Source of the DNA: Bacillota bacterium | GTDB lineage: Bacteria; Bacillota; Clostridia; Acetivibrionales; DTU013 | Length of the DNA: 64,000 nucleotides | Direction of reading: 5' to 3' | Assembly: GCA_023411575.1 (NCBI GenBank) | Contig: JAEYOP010000017.1 | Coordinates: 62,001 to 126,000 of the forward strand | Part shown: in pieces, positions 28,041 to 36,119 of the stretch | Position numbering within the stretch: position 1 is the first letter of the stretch | Layout: every line of letters begins with the position of its first letter | Position numbers and translations under genes: made by a program | The notes under the pieces: generated by a model | The model's input: only the letters and a program-made list of their open reading frames with translations | Told to the model about the DNA's origin: nothing | Databases searched by the model: none

Positions 28041-28163
28041 GCGCCGCCGGATTTCACCGGTTTCCTTCGCCGGAAGATCGATGAAATGGAGCTGCTTGCA
28101 GCACAAAAGGGCATCCTGCCGGAAAAAGTGAGCTATGAAAACATACCGGTGGCGCTTTATTAA
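28041..28163 (+). pseudogene. Orphan C-terminal coding remnant
   Basis: The plus strand reads in frame APPDFTGFLRRKIDEM, continues as ELLAAQKGILPEKVSYENIP and ends VALY and a TAA stop. Codon choice matches real genes of the window, but there is no start codon with a ribosome site and the upstream sequence is A+T-rich noncoding. It looks like the last 40 codons of a decayed gene whose stop lies inside the nrdD terminator hairpin. The parent family is not recognised. Confidence 0.4.
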
Positions 28164-28176
28164 GCACCACCGGTAT
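28143..28176 (-). terminator. Rho-independent terminator of nrdD
   Basis: ATACCGGTGG (28143-28152) and CCACCGGTAT (28167-28176) form a 10 bp stem 22 bases after the nrdD stop. On the minus strand it is followed by GTTTTC. Confidence 0.65.
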
Positions 28177-28197
28177 ACCAATGCCAAAGAGTCGGAG

Positions 28198-30537
28198 CTA
28201 CATACAACTGCTGATATATTCCTTTACGCCCGTCAGGCCCGGGAAGGTTTCCGCGCCGCGGTTCGTAACGACGACCAGGGTGGGCGCCTGGCGGATGCCG
28301 TACTTTTCCACCAGATCCCGGTGTTCGCCTGCATCCTTGAGACTAAAGGCAATTCCAGCCTCCGTCAACACTTTTTTGGTTATAGTACAGTTTACGCAGG
28401 TAGGCGTGGTAAACAGCAGCAATTCCTTATCCGGCCTGAGGACACGAACCGGGACCTCCGGTTCCGCCTTCCCCACCTGGTACTCCTTGCGGTCCTTGAA
28501 TTCCTGGGTTTTTCCCTCGTTCCAGTTTTTCACGGGGCGGTAGTAGCCGGTGATCCGGCTGTACACCTCGGCCTCTTCCCCGCACTCGGGGCATGTGTAA
28601 TGCTCGCCGCTGATGTACCCGTGGGTTCTGCACACGGAATAGGTGGGCGAAATCGTATAGTAGGGGAGCCTGTAATTTTCCGCGATCCTGCGGACCAGCG
28701 AGGCGGTCGCCACCCAGTCGGGCAGCTTCTCCCCGAGATAAGCATGAAACACGGTGCCGGAGGTATACAAAACCTGGAGCTCGTCCTGGGCCGTCAACGC
28801 CTCGAAGATATCGTCCGTGGCGCCGACCGGAAGATGGGAACTGTTTGTATAGTAAGGGGTTTCACCGGCTCCGGCGGCGGTAATGATACCGGGGTATCTT
28901 TTCACATCATGCCGGGCCAGGCGGTAGCTGGTGGATTCCGCGGGGGTCGCCTCCAGGTTGAACAGCACGCCGTACTGTTCCTGGTATTTTACCAGTCGCT
29001 CCCTCATATGGTTCAATACCTTTTGTGCAAATTGCCGCGCCTGCTTCTGCGTCATGTCCGCCCTGAGCCAGTTGGCATTCAGCCCGGCCTCGTTCATACC
29101 GACCAGGCCGATGGTGGAAAAGTGATTGCCGAAGGTTCCCAGATATTTCTTCGTATAGGGATACAGTCCGGCATTCATCAGCTTGGTAATAACGGTCCGC
29201 TTCGTGTCCAGCGACCGGGCGGCAACATCCGTCAGCCAGTCCAGGCGCGTGTAGAAGTCCGCTTCGCTTTCCGCAAGATACGCAATGCGCGGGAGATTGA
29301 TCGTCACAACCCCGATGGAGCCTGTGCTCTCTCCGCTCCCGAAGAAGCCGCCGCCCTTTTTGCGCAGCTCGCGCAGGTCCAGGCGCAAACGGCAGCACAT
29401 GCTGCGGACATCGTTAGGCTGCATGTCGCTGTTGATATAATTGGAGAAATAGGGGGTGCCGTATTTGGCGGTCATCCCGAAAAGCAGGCGGTTGTTTTCC
29501 GTATCGCTCCAGTCGAAGTCCCTCGTAATGGAATAGGTGGGGATCGGATACTGGAATCCCCTGCCGTTGGCGTCGCCTTCCAGCATGATTTCAATAAACG
29601 CCTTGTTCACCATGTCCATTTCTTTCTGGCAGTCCCGGTACTTGAAGTCCATCTCCCTGCCGCCGACGAGGGCGGGCTGCTCGGCCAGATCCGCCGGCAC
29701 CGTCCAATCCATTGTCACATTGGTGAACGGGGCTTGCGTGCCCCACCGGCTCGGCGTATTTACTCCGTATATAAAGGACTGGATGCACTGCTTCACTTCC
29801 TTGTAATTCAGGTCGTCCGCCTTCACAAAGGCGGCAAGATAGGTGTCAAAGGACGAAAAAGCCTGTGCGCCCGCCCATTCGTTCTGCATGATGCCAAGGA
29901 AATTGACCATCTGGTTGCACAAGGTGGACAGGTGGCCCGCAGGGGCGGAGGTGATCTTTCCCTCTATGCCGCCCAGGCCTTCCATGATCAGCTGCTTGAG
30001 CGACCATCCGGCGCAGTAGCCCGTCAGCATGGCAAGGTCATGAATGTGCATATCCGCATTGCGGTGCGCATTGGCAATCTCTTCGTCATATACCTCCGAA
30101 AGCCAGTAATTCGCGGTGATGGCTCCTGAATTGCTCAAAATCAGGCCGCCGACGGAATAGGTAACGGTAGAGTTTTCCTTTACCCGCCAGTCATCCACGT
30201 TGACATAGCTGTTGACCAGCTCCTTATAGTCCAGGAAGGTGGAATTCATGTTGCGCACTTTTTCCCGCTGCTTGCGGTACAAAATGTACGCCTTCGCTAC
30301 GTCGGCATAGCCCGCCTGCACCAGAACCCGCTCCACGCTGTCCTGGACCCGCTCCACGCTGATCAGGCCGTTCTCGATTTTGTCCTGGTAATCGGCCGTT
30401 ACCTTGAGCGCGAGGAAATCGATAATATCCGGATTATACTGCTTGTGTTGCGCATCGAACGCCTTGGTGATGGCATTGGCAATTTTGCTGATGCCGAATT
30501 CCGCGATTTTTCCATCCCTTTTAATGACCTGATACAT
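28198..30537 (-). CDS. nrdD: Anaerobic ribonucleoside-triphosphate reductase with fused C-terminal redoxin domain
   Basis: This 779-residue class III enzyme reduces ribonucleoside triphosphates to deoxy forms under anaerobiosis. Residues 1-95 are an ATP-cone (MYQVIKRDGKIAEFGISKIANAI). The catalytic barrel follows, then a zinc site (VCRTHGYISGEHYTCPEC) and the glycyl-radical loop RITGYYRPVKNWNEGK with radical Gly664. Beyond the usual end, the last 75 residues form a glutaredoxin/thioredoxin-like domain with CxxC at 714-717 (FTTPTCVNCT) and a cis-proline region QAPTLVV. The fusion suggests a dithiol rather than formate as reductant. nrdG lies upstream. Confidence 0.95.
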   Translation of the reverse strand: MYQVIKRDGKIAEFGISKIANAITKAFDAQHKQYNPDIIDFLALKVTADYQDKIENGLISVERVQDSVERVLVQAGYADVAKAYILYRKQREKVRNMNSTFLDYKELVNSYVNVDDWRVKENSTVTYSVGGLILSNSGAITANYWLSEVYDEEIANAHRNADMHIHDLAMLTGYCAGWSLKQLIMEGLGGIEGKITSAPAGHLSTLCNQMVNFLGIMQNEWAGAQAFSSFDTYLAAFVKADDLNYKEVKQCIQSFIYGVNTPSRWGTQAPFTNVTMDWTVPADLAEQPALVGGREMDFKYRDCQKEMDMVNKAFIEIMLEGDANGRGFQYPIPTYSITRDFDWSDTENNRLLFGMTAKYGTPYFSNYINSDMQPNDVRSMCCRLRLDLRELRKKGGGFFGSGESTGSIGVVTINLPRIAYLAESEADFYTRLDWLTDVAARSLDTKRTVITKLMNAGLYPYTKKYLGTFGNHFSTIGLVGMNEAGLNANWLRADMTQKQARQFAQKVLNHMRERLVKYQEQYGVLFNLEATPAESTSYRLARHDVKRYPGIITAAGAGETPYYTNSSHLPVGATDDIFEALTAQDELQVLYTSGTVFHAYLGEKLPDWVATASLVRRIAENYRLPYYTISPTYSVCRTHGYISGEHYTCPECGEEAEVYSRITGYYRPVKNWNEGKTQEFKDRKEYQVGKAEPEVPVRVLRPDKELLLFTTPTCVNCTITKKVLTEAGIAFSLKDAGEHRDLVEKYGIRQAPTLVVVTNRGAETFPGLTGVKEYISSCM

Positions 30538-30620
30538 CGCACATTCACTCCTTACGCTTTTCTTTGGTTTAAATCCCGCTTCCGCAAGACCAGAAGGCCG
30601 AAGACCGCGGCAGCAATTCT

Positions 30621-30704
30621 ATTTTATTCCTTTTATGGCGACTTGTCAAGAGAGATGCACAATATATAGTGGTCTATTTAGAGCTTAAGCACAATATGCA
30701 GACG
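30621..30704 (-). promoter_or_regulatory. nrdD promoter with tandem NrdR boxes
   Basis: The minus strand has TTGACA (30644-30649), a 17-base spacer and TAAAAT (30621-30626), 84 bases before nrdD. Just upstream lie two NrdR-like boxes: GCACAATATATAGTGG (30657-30672), close to the consensus, and GCACAATATGCAGACG (30689-30704), weaker in its second half. The start-to-start spacing is 32 bases, the usual phasing for NrdR. Repression of nrdD by the ATP-cone regulator NrdR is therefore likely. Confidence 0.75.
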
Positions 30705-30747
30705 TAGGATACAAATGCAGGATACAGATAGAACATGCAGATACAGA

Positions 30748-31479
30748 CTAAATGCCTCTGATTTGCACAGAGGGCACATACTCGCGCACAATGTCCGCGA
30801 ACGCCTCAAGCTCCGCCTTCTCCACGCCGCAAAGCCCGGGCCGTATCAAATCGCCCGAGTCGGCAAAGTGCTGGAGAAAGTATCTTTTGGCCCCCCGTAT
30901 CCATTTTCCGATCGCATGGAAGTCCTCGACGTTGTGGAAGTCCTTTACCACCGTTGTGCGAAATTCGTATTCCACCGGGTCCGCAAGCAGAAAGCCCACG
31001 CTTTCGCTTACCGCCGGCAGAATTCCGGCAGCGGTCCCCGCCGTTTTCGCATAACCGGCGGGGGAATTTTTGATGTCCATGGCCACATAGTCCACCAGGC
31101 CGCCATCCACCAGCTCTCTGAGCTTCAAAGGAAAGCTCCCGTTCGTGTCCAGCTTGACCAGAAAGCCAAGGTCTTTGATTCTGGAAAGGAAGCCGCTGAT
31201 TTCATTTTGCAGGAGCGGCTCGCCCCCCGATACGCAAACGCCGTCCAGCAAGCCCCTCCGCTCCGCCAAGAATTGAAAAAACGCCTCCTCCGGAATATTC
31301 TCCGTCTTCCCGGCGTTCAAAACGAAAGACGCGTTATGGCAAAACGGGCAGCGAAAATTGCAGCCGCCCATAAATACCGTCGCCGCAATTTTCCCGGGGT
31401 AATCCAGCAGTGTTGTTTTTTGCAGCCCCGCTATCCCGACACGCGGCATATCCCGCTTGTTCTGAAACAAACCTCTCAC
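30748..31479 (-). CDS. nrdG: Anaerobic ribonucleotide reductase activating protein (radical SAM)
   Basis: This 243-residue enzyme generates the glycyl radical on NrdD using S-adenosylmethionine. The radical SAM motif is GGCNFRCPFCHNASF (CxxxCxxC) at about residues 39-53, preceded by GLQKTTLLDYPGKIAAT and followed by the GGEP motif VSGGEPLLQ. At 243 residues it belongs to the longer anaerobic-activase subgroup found in Clostridia and archaea. It precedes nrdD by 210 bases, but nrdD also has its own promoter. Confidence 0.93.
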   Translation of the reverse strand: MRGLFQNKRDMPRVGIAGLQKTTLLDYPGKIAATVFMGGCNFRCPFCHNASFVLNAGKTENIPEEAFFQFLAERRGLLDGVCVSGGEPLLQNEISGFLSRIKDLGFLVKLDTNGSFPLKLRELVDGGLVDYVAMDIKNSPAGYAKTAGTAAGILPAVSESVGFLLADPVEYEFRTTVVKDFHNVEDFHAIGKWIRGAKRYFLQHFADSGDLIRPGLCGVEKAELEAFADIVREYVPSVQIRGI

Positions 31480-31502
31480 CCCTGATCTGATATGTATGAA
31501 AT

Positions 31503-31530
31503 ACTATATGCCCTCCGTGAAGCCTGTCAA
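31503..31530 (-). promoter_or_regulatory. Promoter of nrdG
   Basis: The minus strand reads TTGACA (31525-31530), a 16-base spacer, then TATAGT (31503-31508), 24 bases before the nrdG ATG. It lies inside the last codons of a decayed frame. Confidence 0.6.
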
Positions 31531-31650
31531 GCCCTTACGCTCCTGCCGCATACCTTCGGCGAGGGTCAGTGCCTTCTCCCATGTTTTCTGGGTCTCATAT
31601 CTGAAAAATTCATGCAGGGCGGCCAGCTCTTCGCTTTCGTCATACTTTTT
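31504..31650 (-). pseudogene. Orphan C-terminal coding remnant upstream of nrdG
   Basis: The minus strand encodes 48 codons without a start, reading KKYDESEELAALHEFF and later WEKALTLAEGMRQERKG, ending GFTEGI and TAG. A TAG stop immediately precedes the frame. The peptide is helical and charged like a real protein end, and no family is recognised. It is probably what is left of a gene in a degraded zone. Confidence 0.35.
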
Positions 31651-32057
31651 CTATTGCTATATTATATCACGCAAGCCGCATCGTAGCATGATATGTTGAA
31701 CGGTCCTTTTATCGCAACGGTCTCTAACAGAGTTCCCCGCCATCGGGTCCGGTGGTATGTCCTGATATCACTGCACCGGCGGGTAGAGCAAGTTCGCACA
31801 AGTGGAGCCTTCGGCCTTTTTTTGAGATCTCGCGCTGCGTTCGGAAACTGTAAAATCGACCGGGGTTGTTTCAGCGATTTCAGAACCGAGCACGGCTTCA
31901 ATATATGGGATATTCCAAAAGGCAGCAGCCGAAAAATAACTCAATATTTACTGTATTCGGAACATTACTTCATTTTTTGCACACTTGGTCGCAGAAATGT
32001 ACTTACCGAACGTCTTGTTTCCACGATTTAATTAGTAACATCATCGGGCGGCGCATT
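31651..32057. other. Degraded intergenic zone without recognisable genes
   Basis: About 400 bases with no frame that shows a ribosome site or a family motif. The short frames present overlap one another on both strands. Between two gene remnants this is most likely decayed DNA. Confidence 0.5.
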
Positions 32058-32508
32058 TCATCCGCCATGCCTGGAATGTTCAATGTTAAGAAGAAAAACG
32101 CCATCCGTTTTCAACGTCAGGTATATCTTCTTGAAAACGGCGTCAATATCCGCAATATAATGAAACACCAGATTGGAAATCACACAATCGTATGCATCGG
32201 CGGGATAATCATACTCATCCAATCCGCAGACCCGATAGATGATTTTGGGGTCGGCGTTTTTTTCGATTGCCCCCCGGATCATTCTTTCGCTCAAGTCAAT
32301 GCCCAGCACCTGTTTTGCGCCACGTTGCACGGCATATTTACAGTGCCAGCCGTAACCGCACCCCAGATCGAGTACGTTCTTTCCGTTTAAATCCGGAAAC
32401 AAGGCTTTGAACTGATGCCATTCACCCGCTCCGGACAAGCCCTGTTGGACTTCGCGACATCTTCGCGTACTCATCAAAAAATTGCTTATCATCATAAATG
32501 CTATTCAT
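32058..32508 (-). pseudogene. Frameshifted, truncated SAM-dependent methyltransferase
   Basis: From ATG 32508 (AAGGGGAG upstream) the frame reads MNSIYDDKQFFDEYAKMSRS, a known class I methyltransferase start. It then shifts by one base around 32440-32460. The other frame continues with QGLSGAGEWHQF, the SAM-binding motif VLDLGCGYGWHCKYA, GIDLSERMI and VISNLVFHYI. It stops at 32058 after HSRHGG, about 100 residues short of the usual 240-250. One frameshift plus a lost C-terminus makes activity unlikely. Confidence 0.75.
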
Positions 32509-32654
32509 ATACTCCCCTTGGTAAATCTCCATTTGTCTTCCCGCTATTACTTTATTATATCTGATATCCTGCTTCCTTTATTGAAATCGGCCTTAACAAT
32601 ATCGTAATTTTCCATTATCAAACCACACACCTGTCAATTTCTATTTTGTCCGCA

Positions 32655-33218
32655 TTATCTGACGAATGTGATTTTATCCTTGTCCGGGACATGGGGCGGT
32701 TTCGTCGTTTTTGCGTATCCCAATAACACCAAGCAGCCAAACGCATACCCGTCAGGGAACCCCAACCGTTTGCTGAATTCTTCCGCGCGAAGACCGCTGG
32801 CAAATGCCAGGCCGGCGAATCCGCACATGATGTTGGCTATTCCGAGCGATGTCGCGGCCAGTGTGATATTCTGGCATAATATGCCGCAATCGACCAGCGC
32901 GGGAGCGTACTGCGCCGGGTCGATGGGGACTACGATCATGCAGGGAGCGCCGTAGAACAGCCTTCCTCCGCGTCCCATAATTCTGTTATAGGAGGATTTG
33001 TCCTCCATGCTCGCAAGATAGGCCATCCCCTCGGATTCCATGTCCTGTATCAGTTCTTTGTCTTTTACGACAATAACCCGCCACGCCTGACGGTTCATCC
33101 CGCTGGGAGCCTGTATGGCGGCCTCTGCGATCGCCTGGAGGATTTCATCCGACGGCGTCTCCTCTTTATAATCACGGCACGAATACCGCTCAGCTATTAC
33201 TTTCAGTGTTTCATTCAT
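32655..33218 (-). CDS. Nitroreductase-family flavoprotein
   Basis: This 187-residue protein starts at ATG 33218, 8 bases after AAGGAG. The family opening is RYSCRDYKEETPSDEILQAI, followed by the FMN-binding segment AAIQAPSGMNRQAWRVIVV and the C-terminal GFPDGYAFGCLVLLGY. These enzymes use FMN and NAD(P)H to reduce nitro compounds, quinones or other small molecules; the physiological substrate cannot be inferred. It is a single gene, convergent with nothing, beside a degraded region. Confidence 0.88.
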   Translation of the reverse strand: MNETLKVIAERYSCRDYKEETPSDEILQAIAEAAIQAPSGMNRQAWRVIVVKDKELIQDMESEGMAYLASMEDKSSYNRIMGRGGRLFYGAPCMIVVPIDPAQYAPALVDCGILCQNITLAATSLGIANIMCGFAGLAFASGLRAEEFSKRLGFPDGYAFGCLVLLGYAKTTKPPHVPDKDKITFVR

Positions 33219-33409
33219 CCCGCATACTCCTTTGCTTATTTCATTTCGTATAGTAATATGTAATAAGTCTATCATAGACACCATAAACGCAAAAGAACTT
33301 GAACCGCGAGAGTTCAAGTTTTCTTTATTTTTGCCCCGGGTGGAGTCCGGTCAAAAAACGCTTCCGGCCTCTTGGAAGGGCAGTAGCAAAAACATTTGAT
33401 TAACATAAT

Positions 33410-33428
33410 ATGTGTTAAGAGAATGGAT
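33410..33428. promoter_or_regulatory. Palindrome upstream of a small gene
   Basis: TTAACA (33410-33415) and TGTTAA (33423-33428) flank the A+T-rich core TAATATG, 18 bases before the start at 33446. The core could serve as a -10, so this may be an operator. Confidence 0.3.
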
Positions 33429-33445
33429 AAAAGGAAGTAATCCGT

Positions 33446-33784
33446 ATGAGAGATTATTCACCGTTGTATAATGTGAATCAAATCACTGTTCCACGAGCGT
33501 TGGAGAAACAGTACATCCATTTTTCCGGAGCACTGGACAAGTATTTGAAAGAAAAATATCCGAAATATTATATAGGTCTTCAATTGTACCAGAATAAAAG
33601 AACCCCGACATTGTTTTACGTTATAGCCGCTTACAGGGACGTCCCCGGAATTGAATCCGCGGCTGTGAGAATCGGCAATAGAATCGGTGAAATATATAAT
33701 GAGCTATGGGGAACCCGAATACAGCGCGTATCCGTGTTCCGTTTTCTGGATTACACAAGAATTATTCCGCCGCAAAAATATTGA
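33446..33784 (+). CDS. Hypothetical protein (112 aa)
   Basis: ATG 33446 follows AAGGAAG by 9 bases. The 112-residue product is basic (YLKEKYPKYYIGLQLY, FRFLDYTRIIPPQKY) with no signal peptide or membrane segment. I do not recognise a family. It is more A+T-rich than flanking genes and is a single transcription unit in the plus direction, so transfer is possible. Codon use and the good ribosome site support it as real. Confidence 0.6.
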   Translation: MRDYSPLYNVNQITVPRALEKQYIHFSGALDKYLKEKYPKYYIGLQLYQNKRTPTLFYVIAAYRDVPGIESAAVRIGNRIGEIYNELWGTRIQRVSVFRFLDYTRIIPPQKY

Positions 33785-33859
33785 TTTTCAGGAATATTCG
33801 GGCTTTTCCGCCGCTTCCCCGCTGGCAAGTGGAACATTATGGCTGTAATGCGTGGTATA

Positions 33860-33868
33860 TGGTATAAT
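33860..33868 (+). promoter_or_regulatory. Extended -10 promoter of the MBL-fold gene
   Basis: TGGTATAAT matches the extended -10 pattern TGnTATAAT, 33 bases before TTG 33902. Its position shows that the ATG at 33839 is upstream of the transcript and cannot be the start. Confidence 0.55.
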
Positions 33869-33901
33869 GAATCATCAAGTCTGCTTTGCGGGGGTGTCGC
33901 G

Positions 33902-34618
33902 TTGGAAATAAAGCTCTACAATATCGGCGGATATATCGTAAAAAACTACCTGCTGGAAACGCCCGCCGGCATCATTGCCCTGGATACGGGCTATCCGGGC
34001 GGCCTGGAAAAATTCAAAAGCCGTTTCGAAAAGCGGTGGCCCCTTTCCGAGCTGAAATATATTTTTCTCACGCACCACCACGACGACCACTCCGGCTTTT
34101 TAGGCGATCTGCTGAAAGTAACGGATGCAAAGGTCGTTTTGCATCCTCTGGCCGTAAGCGCCCTGGAAGCCGGGGAAAGCAACGATCCTCCGGGAGCGGG
34201 ATATTCCTCGGTTCCCGCGTCGCTGTTCAGCAAAGTCAAAAAAGACTTTTCCTTTCCTCCGGTACAGGTGGGAGACCGGGCGATCCTGGTCCACACCGAA
34301 GCGGACCAGGTTTTTGAACGCATGGGACTCCCTATCCGCATCCTGTTTTTGCCCGGCCATACGGCGGATTCCATAGGGCTTTTCCTGCCGGAAACCGGCC
34401 GGCTTTTCTGCGGCGACGCCGCCATGAACGCCGTGATCAGTGTCGCCCGCCATACCATCTGGATCGAGGACGCCGCCGCATTCGGCCGTTCCTGGGATAA
34501 GATGCTTGCACTGAACCCCTCGAAAATATATCCCTCCCACGGGACGCCTTTCCCGCCGAAGGACCTGGTGAAATACCGTCATTTCCTGGACGGCCGAAAG
34601 CTGATCCCTCCGAAATAG
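33902..34618 (+). CDS. Metallo-beta-lactamase-fold hydrolase
   Basis: This 238-residue protein starts at TTG 33902, with GGGGGTG 7 bases upstream. The metal motif is FLTHHHDDHSGF (HxHxDH), with further ligands in LPGHTADSIGLFL and the aspartate in LFCGDAAMN. It binds two metal ions, usually zinc, and hydrolyses an ester, thioester or phosphodiester. The substrate is unknown. The ending YPSHGTPFPPKDL is common in the glyoxalase-II-like group. It is monocistronic and faces a convergent lipoprotein gene. Confidence 0.88.
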   Translation: MEIKLYNIGGYIVKNYLLETPAGIIALDTGYPGGLEKFKSRFEKRWPLSELKYIFLTHHHDDHSGFLGDLLKVTDAKVVLHPLAVSALEAGESNDPPGAGYSSVPASLFSKVKKDFSFPPVQVGDRAILVHTEADQVFERMGLPIRILFLPGHTADSIGLFLPETGRLFCGDAAMNAVISVARHTIWIEDAAAFGRSWDKMLALNPSKIYPSHGTPFPPKDLVKYRHFLDGRKLIPPK

Positions 34619-34652
34619 AGGTCCCGGCCTTCGGCCATGTATTTCAGCGTGT

Positions 34653-36119
34653 TTACGGTGCAATTCCGTAAGCAAAATTGTTGTTGGCATCGGTGCCGAA
34701 CAGGAACAGCATCTGGTTCGAAAGGATATACGAATCCTTCACAGTCATATTGGGATGATTTATTTTATTGACTGCATATTCGCCGTTATTATGCATAATG
34801 ATATCCACATGGAAATCCGGCTGGCCGCCGACAATGCGGCTGCCCATTCCTCCCCAATCCCCTATTTTATCGAACGGTACATAGCATAGGCCGTTTGCAT
34901 CCGGCACGCCATTTTGAAACGATTCTGCCAACGCGACCCGGTCGAAATATTTTTCCCAGTCCTTAACGGTGGGCTCGTTGTATTTTATGGTCCCTTTGAA
35001 AAGAGCATACGGATTGGAAGGGTTGTATAGATTACTAACGACTACAGTCAAGTTCCCTGCCGCATTAAAGCTGGCGTCTTCTATGGCGGGGTTGCTCAGA
35101 TCCTCGAGAATCATTGCCGGCTTCGACCAGGTCTTTCCGCTGTCCGTCGAGAATGAATGCGAAATCTGCGATTTTGAGTCCGTAGTATCAATAAGGAAGG
35201 TATGAACATTGCCTTTGGAATCGAAATACCATGGCGTGATGCTTGGAAGATTTTCAATAAGAGAAGGAGGCGGATTGCCTAAACCGTCTTCGGAAAGCGG
35301 CATATCGTTCATATATAAAAGGGAACGACCTTCTTTATCGAAATACATATAAAAAAACATCGGCTTTCCGTTTTGATCATATTTTACATCATCGAGGCTG
35401 AAGATGAAAATTGGCACGCCATTTTTATCCTTGAAGGAGGTCCTGTCGGGAGACAACTGGAACACGCCGTGCGCAAATGAAACCGTGCGCAAAGCACTTT
35501 GCCAGCCTTCCGAACTGCCGCTCAGGGAGGCATACTTCTCCAATAAATACACACGAGGGTTCCCATCCGGTGCAAGTACGGCTTTGAAGGACTCCCAGGA
35601 ATCCAACTGTTCGGCGCTGGCAGGAAAAGCTGCGGCAACGAGCGATTTTTGAGACCACCTTTTGCCGTCATCGGTATACCGATAGTACAGGTCATATTGA
35701 TTGCCCTGACTGTCTGCGCTATCCTGACCTAAAACGCTGTAAAAGAAGTATACTCTTTTGTTCGCATCTTGAAGCGTTTGCCAGCCGGACACTTTTACAT
35801 CTTTCTCATCCGTAAGATAGCTAGGCGAAAAGGTTGTTTCATAAATTTTACAGGTCAGCTTGTTTGCGGCTGCCGCCGAAGAAGTTTCCTGCGGCTGCCC
35901 GGTTTGCGCGTCGGCTTGTGCGTCTGTTTGCGCGCCCGCCTGCCCATTTGCATTGTTTGTCACCACAGGCTCCCGCATCTGCTGGACCTGTCCTGCCGGC
36001 CCAACCTCAAAGGGCCTTTGCGCCGCGCCGCAGCCGACTGTCCATAGAAATACCGATAAAATCAATAACCCTTTAACCATTTGCAAAAAAATTCGGTTTA
36101 TCTTCTTTTCCGTATTCAT
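34653..36119 (-). CDS. Sialidase-like (BNR/Asp-box) lipoprotein
   Basis: This 488-residue protein starts at ATG 36119, overlapping the upstream stop by 4 bases (ATGA). The lipobox ends TVGC (Cys30), followed by a Gln/Ala/Asp-rich linker. The body is a beta-propeller with Asp-box motifs (YRYTDDGKRWS, SFSTDSGKTWSKP). No complete sialidase arginine triad is apparent, so it is more likely a binding protein than an enzyme. It is the last gene of a three-gene operon with the RDD protein and a single-pass membrane protein. Confidence 0.75.
   Translation of the reverse strand: MNTEKKINRIFLQMVKGLLILSVFLWTVGCGAAQRPFEVGPAGQVQQMREPVVTNNANGQAGAQTDAQADAQTGQPQETSSAAAANKLTCKIYETTFSPSYLTDEKDVKVSGWQTLQDANKRVYFFYSVLGQDSADSQGNQYDLYYRYTDDGKRWSQKSLVAAAFPASAEQLDSWESFKAVLAPDGNPRVYLLEKYASLSGSSEGWQSALRTVSFAHGVFQLSPDRTSFKDKNGVPIFIFSLDDVKYDQNGKPMFFYMYFDKEGRSLLYMNDMPLSEDGLGNPPPSLIENLPSITPWYFDSKGNVHTFLIDTTDSKSQISHSFSTDSGKTWSKPAMILEDLSNPAIEDASFNAAGNLTVVVSNLYNPSNPYALFKGTIKYNEPTVKDWEKYFDRVALAESFQNGVPDANGLCYVPFDKIGDWGGMGSRIVGGQPDFHVDIIMHNNGEYAVNKINHPNMTVKDSYILSNQMLFLFGTDANNNFAYGIAP

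Noticed and set aside
28135..30129. 664-codon plus-strand open frame
   Set aside because: It is antisense to nrdD, whose radical loop and zinc site are unmistakable; no ribosome site or domain supports it.
31693..32390. Plus-strand frames 31693-32031 and 31866-32390
   Set aside because: They overlap each other and the methyltransferase remnant, have no ribosome site and show no motif.
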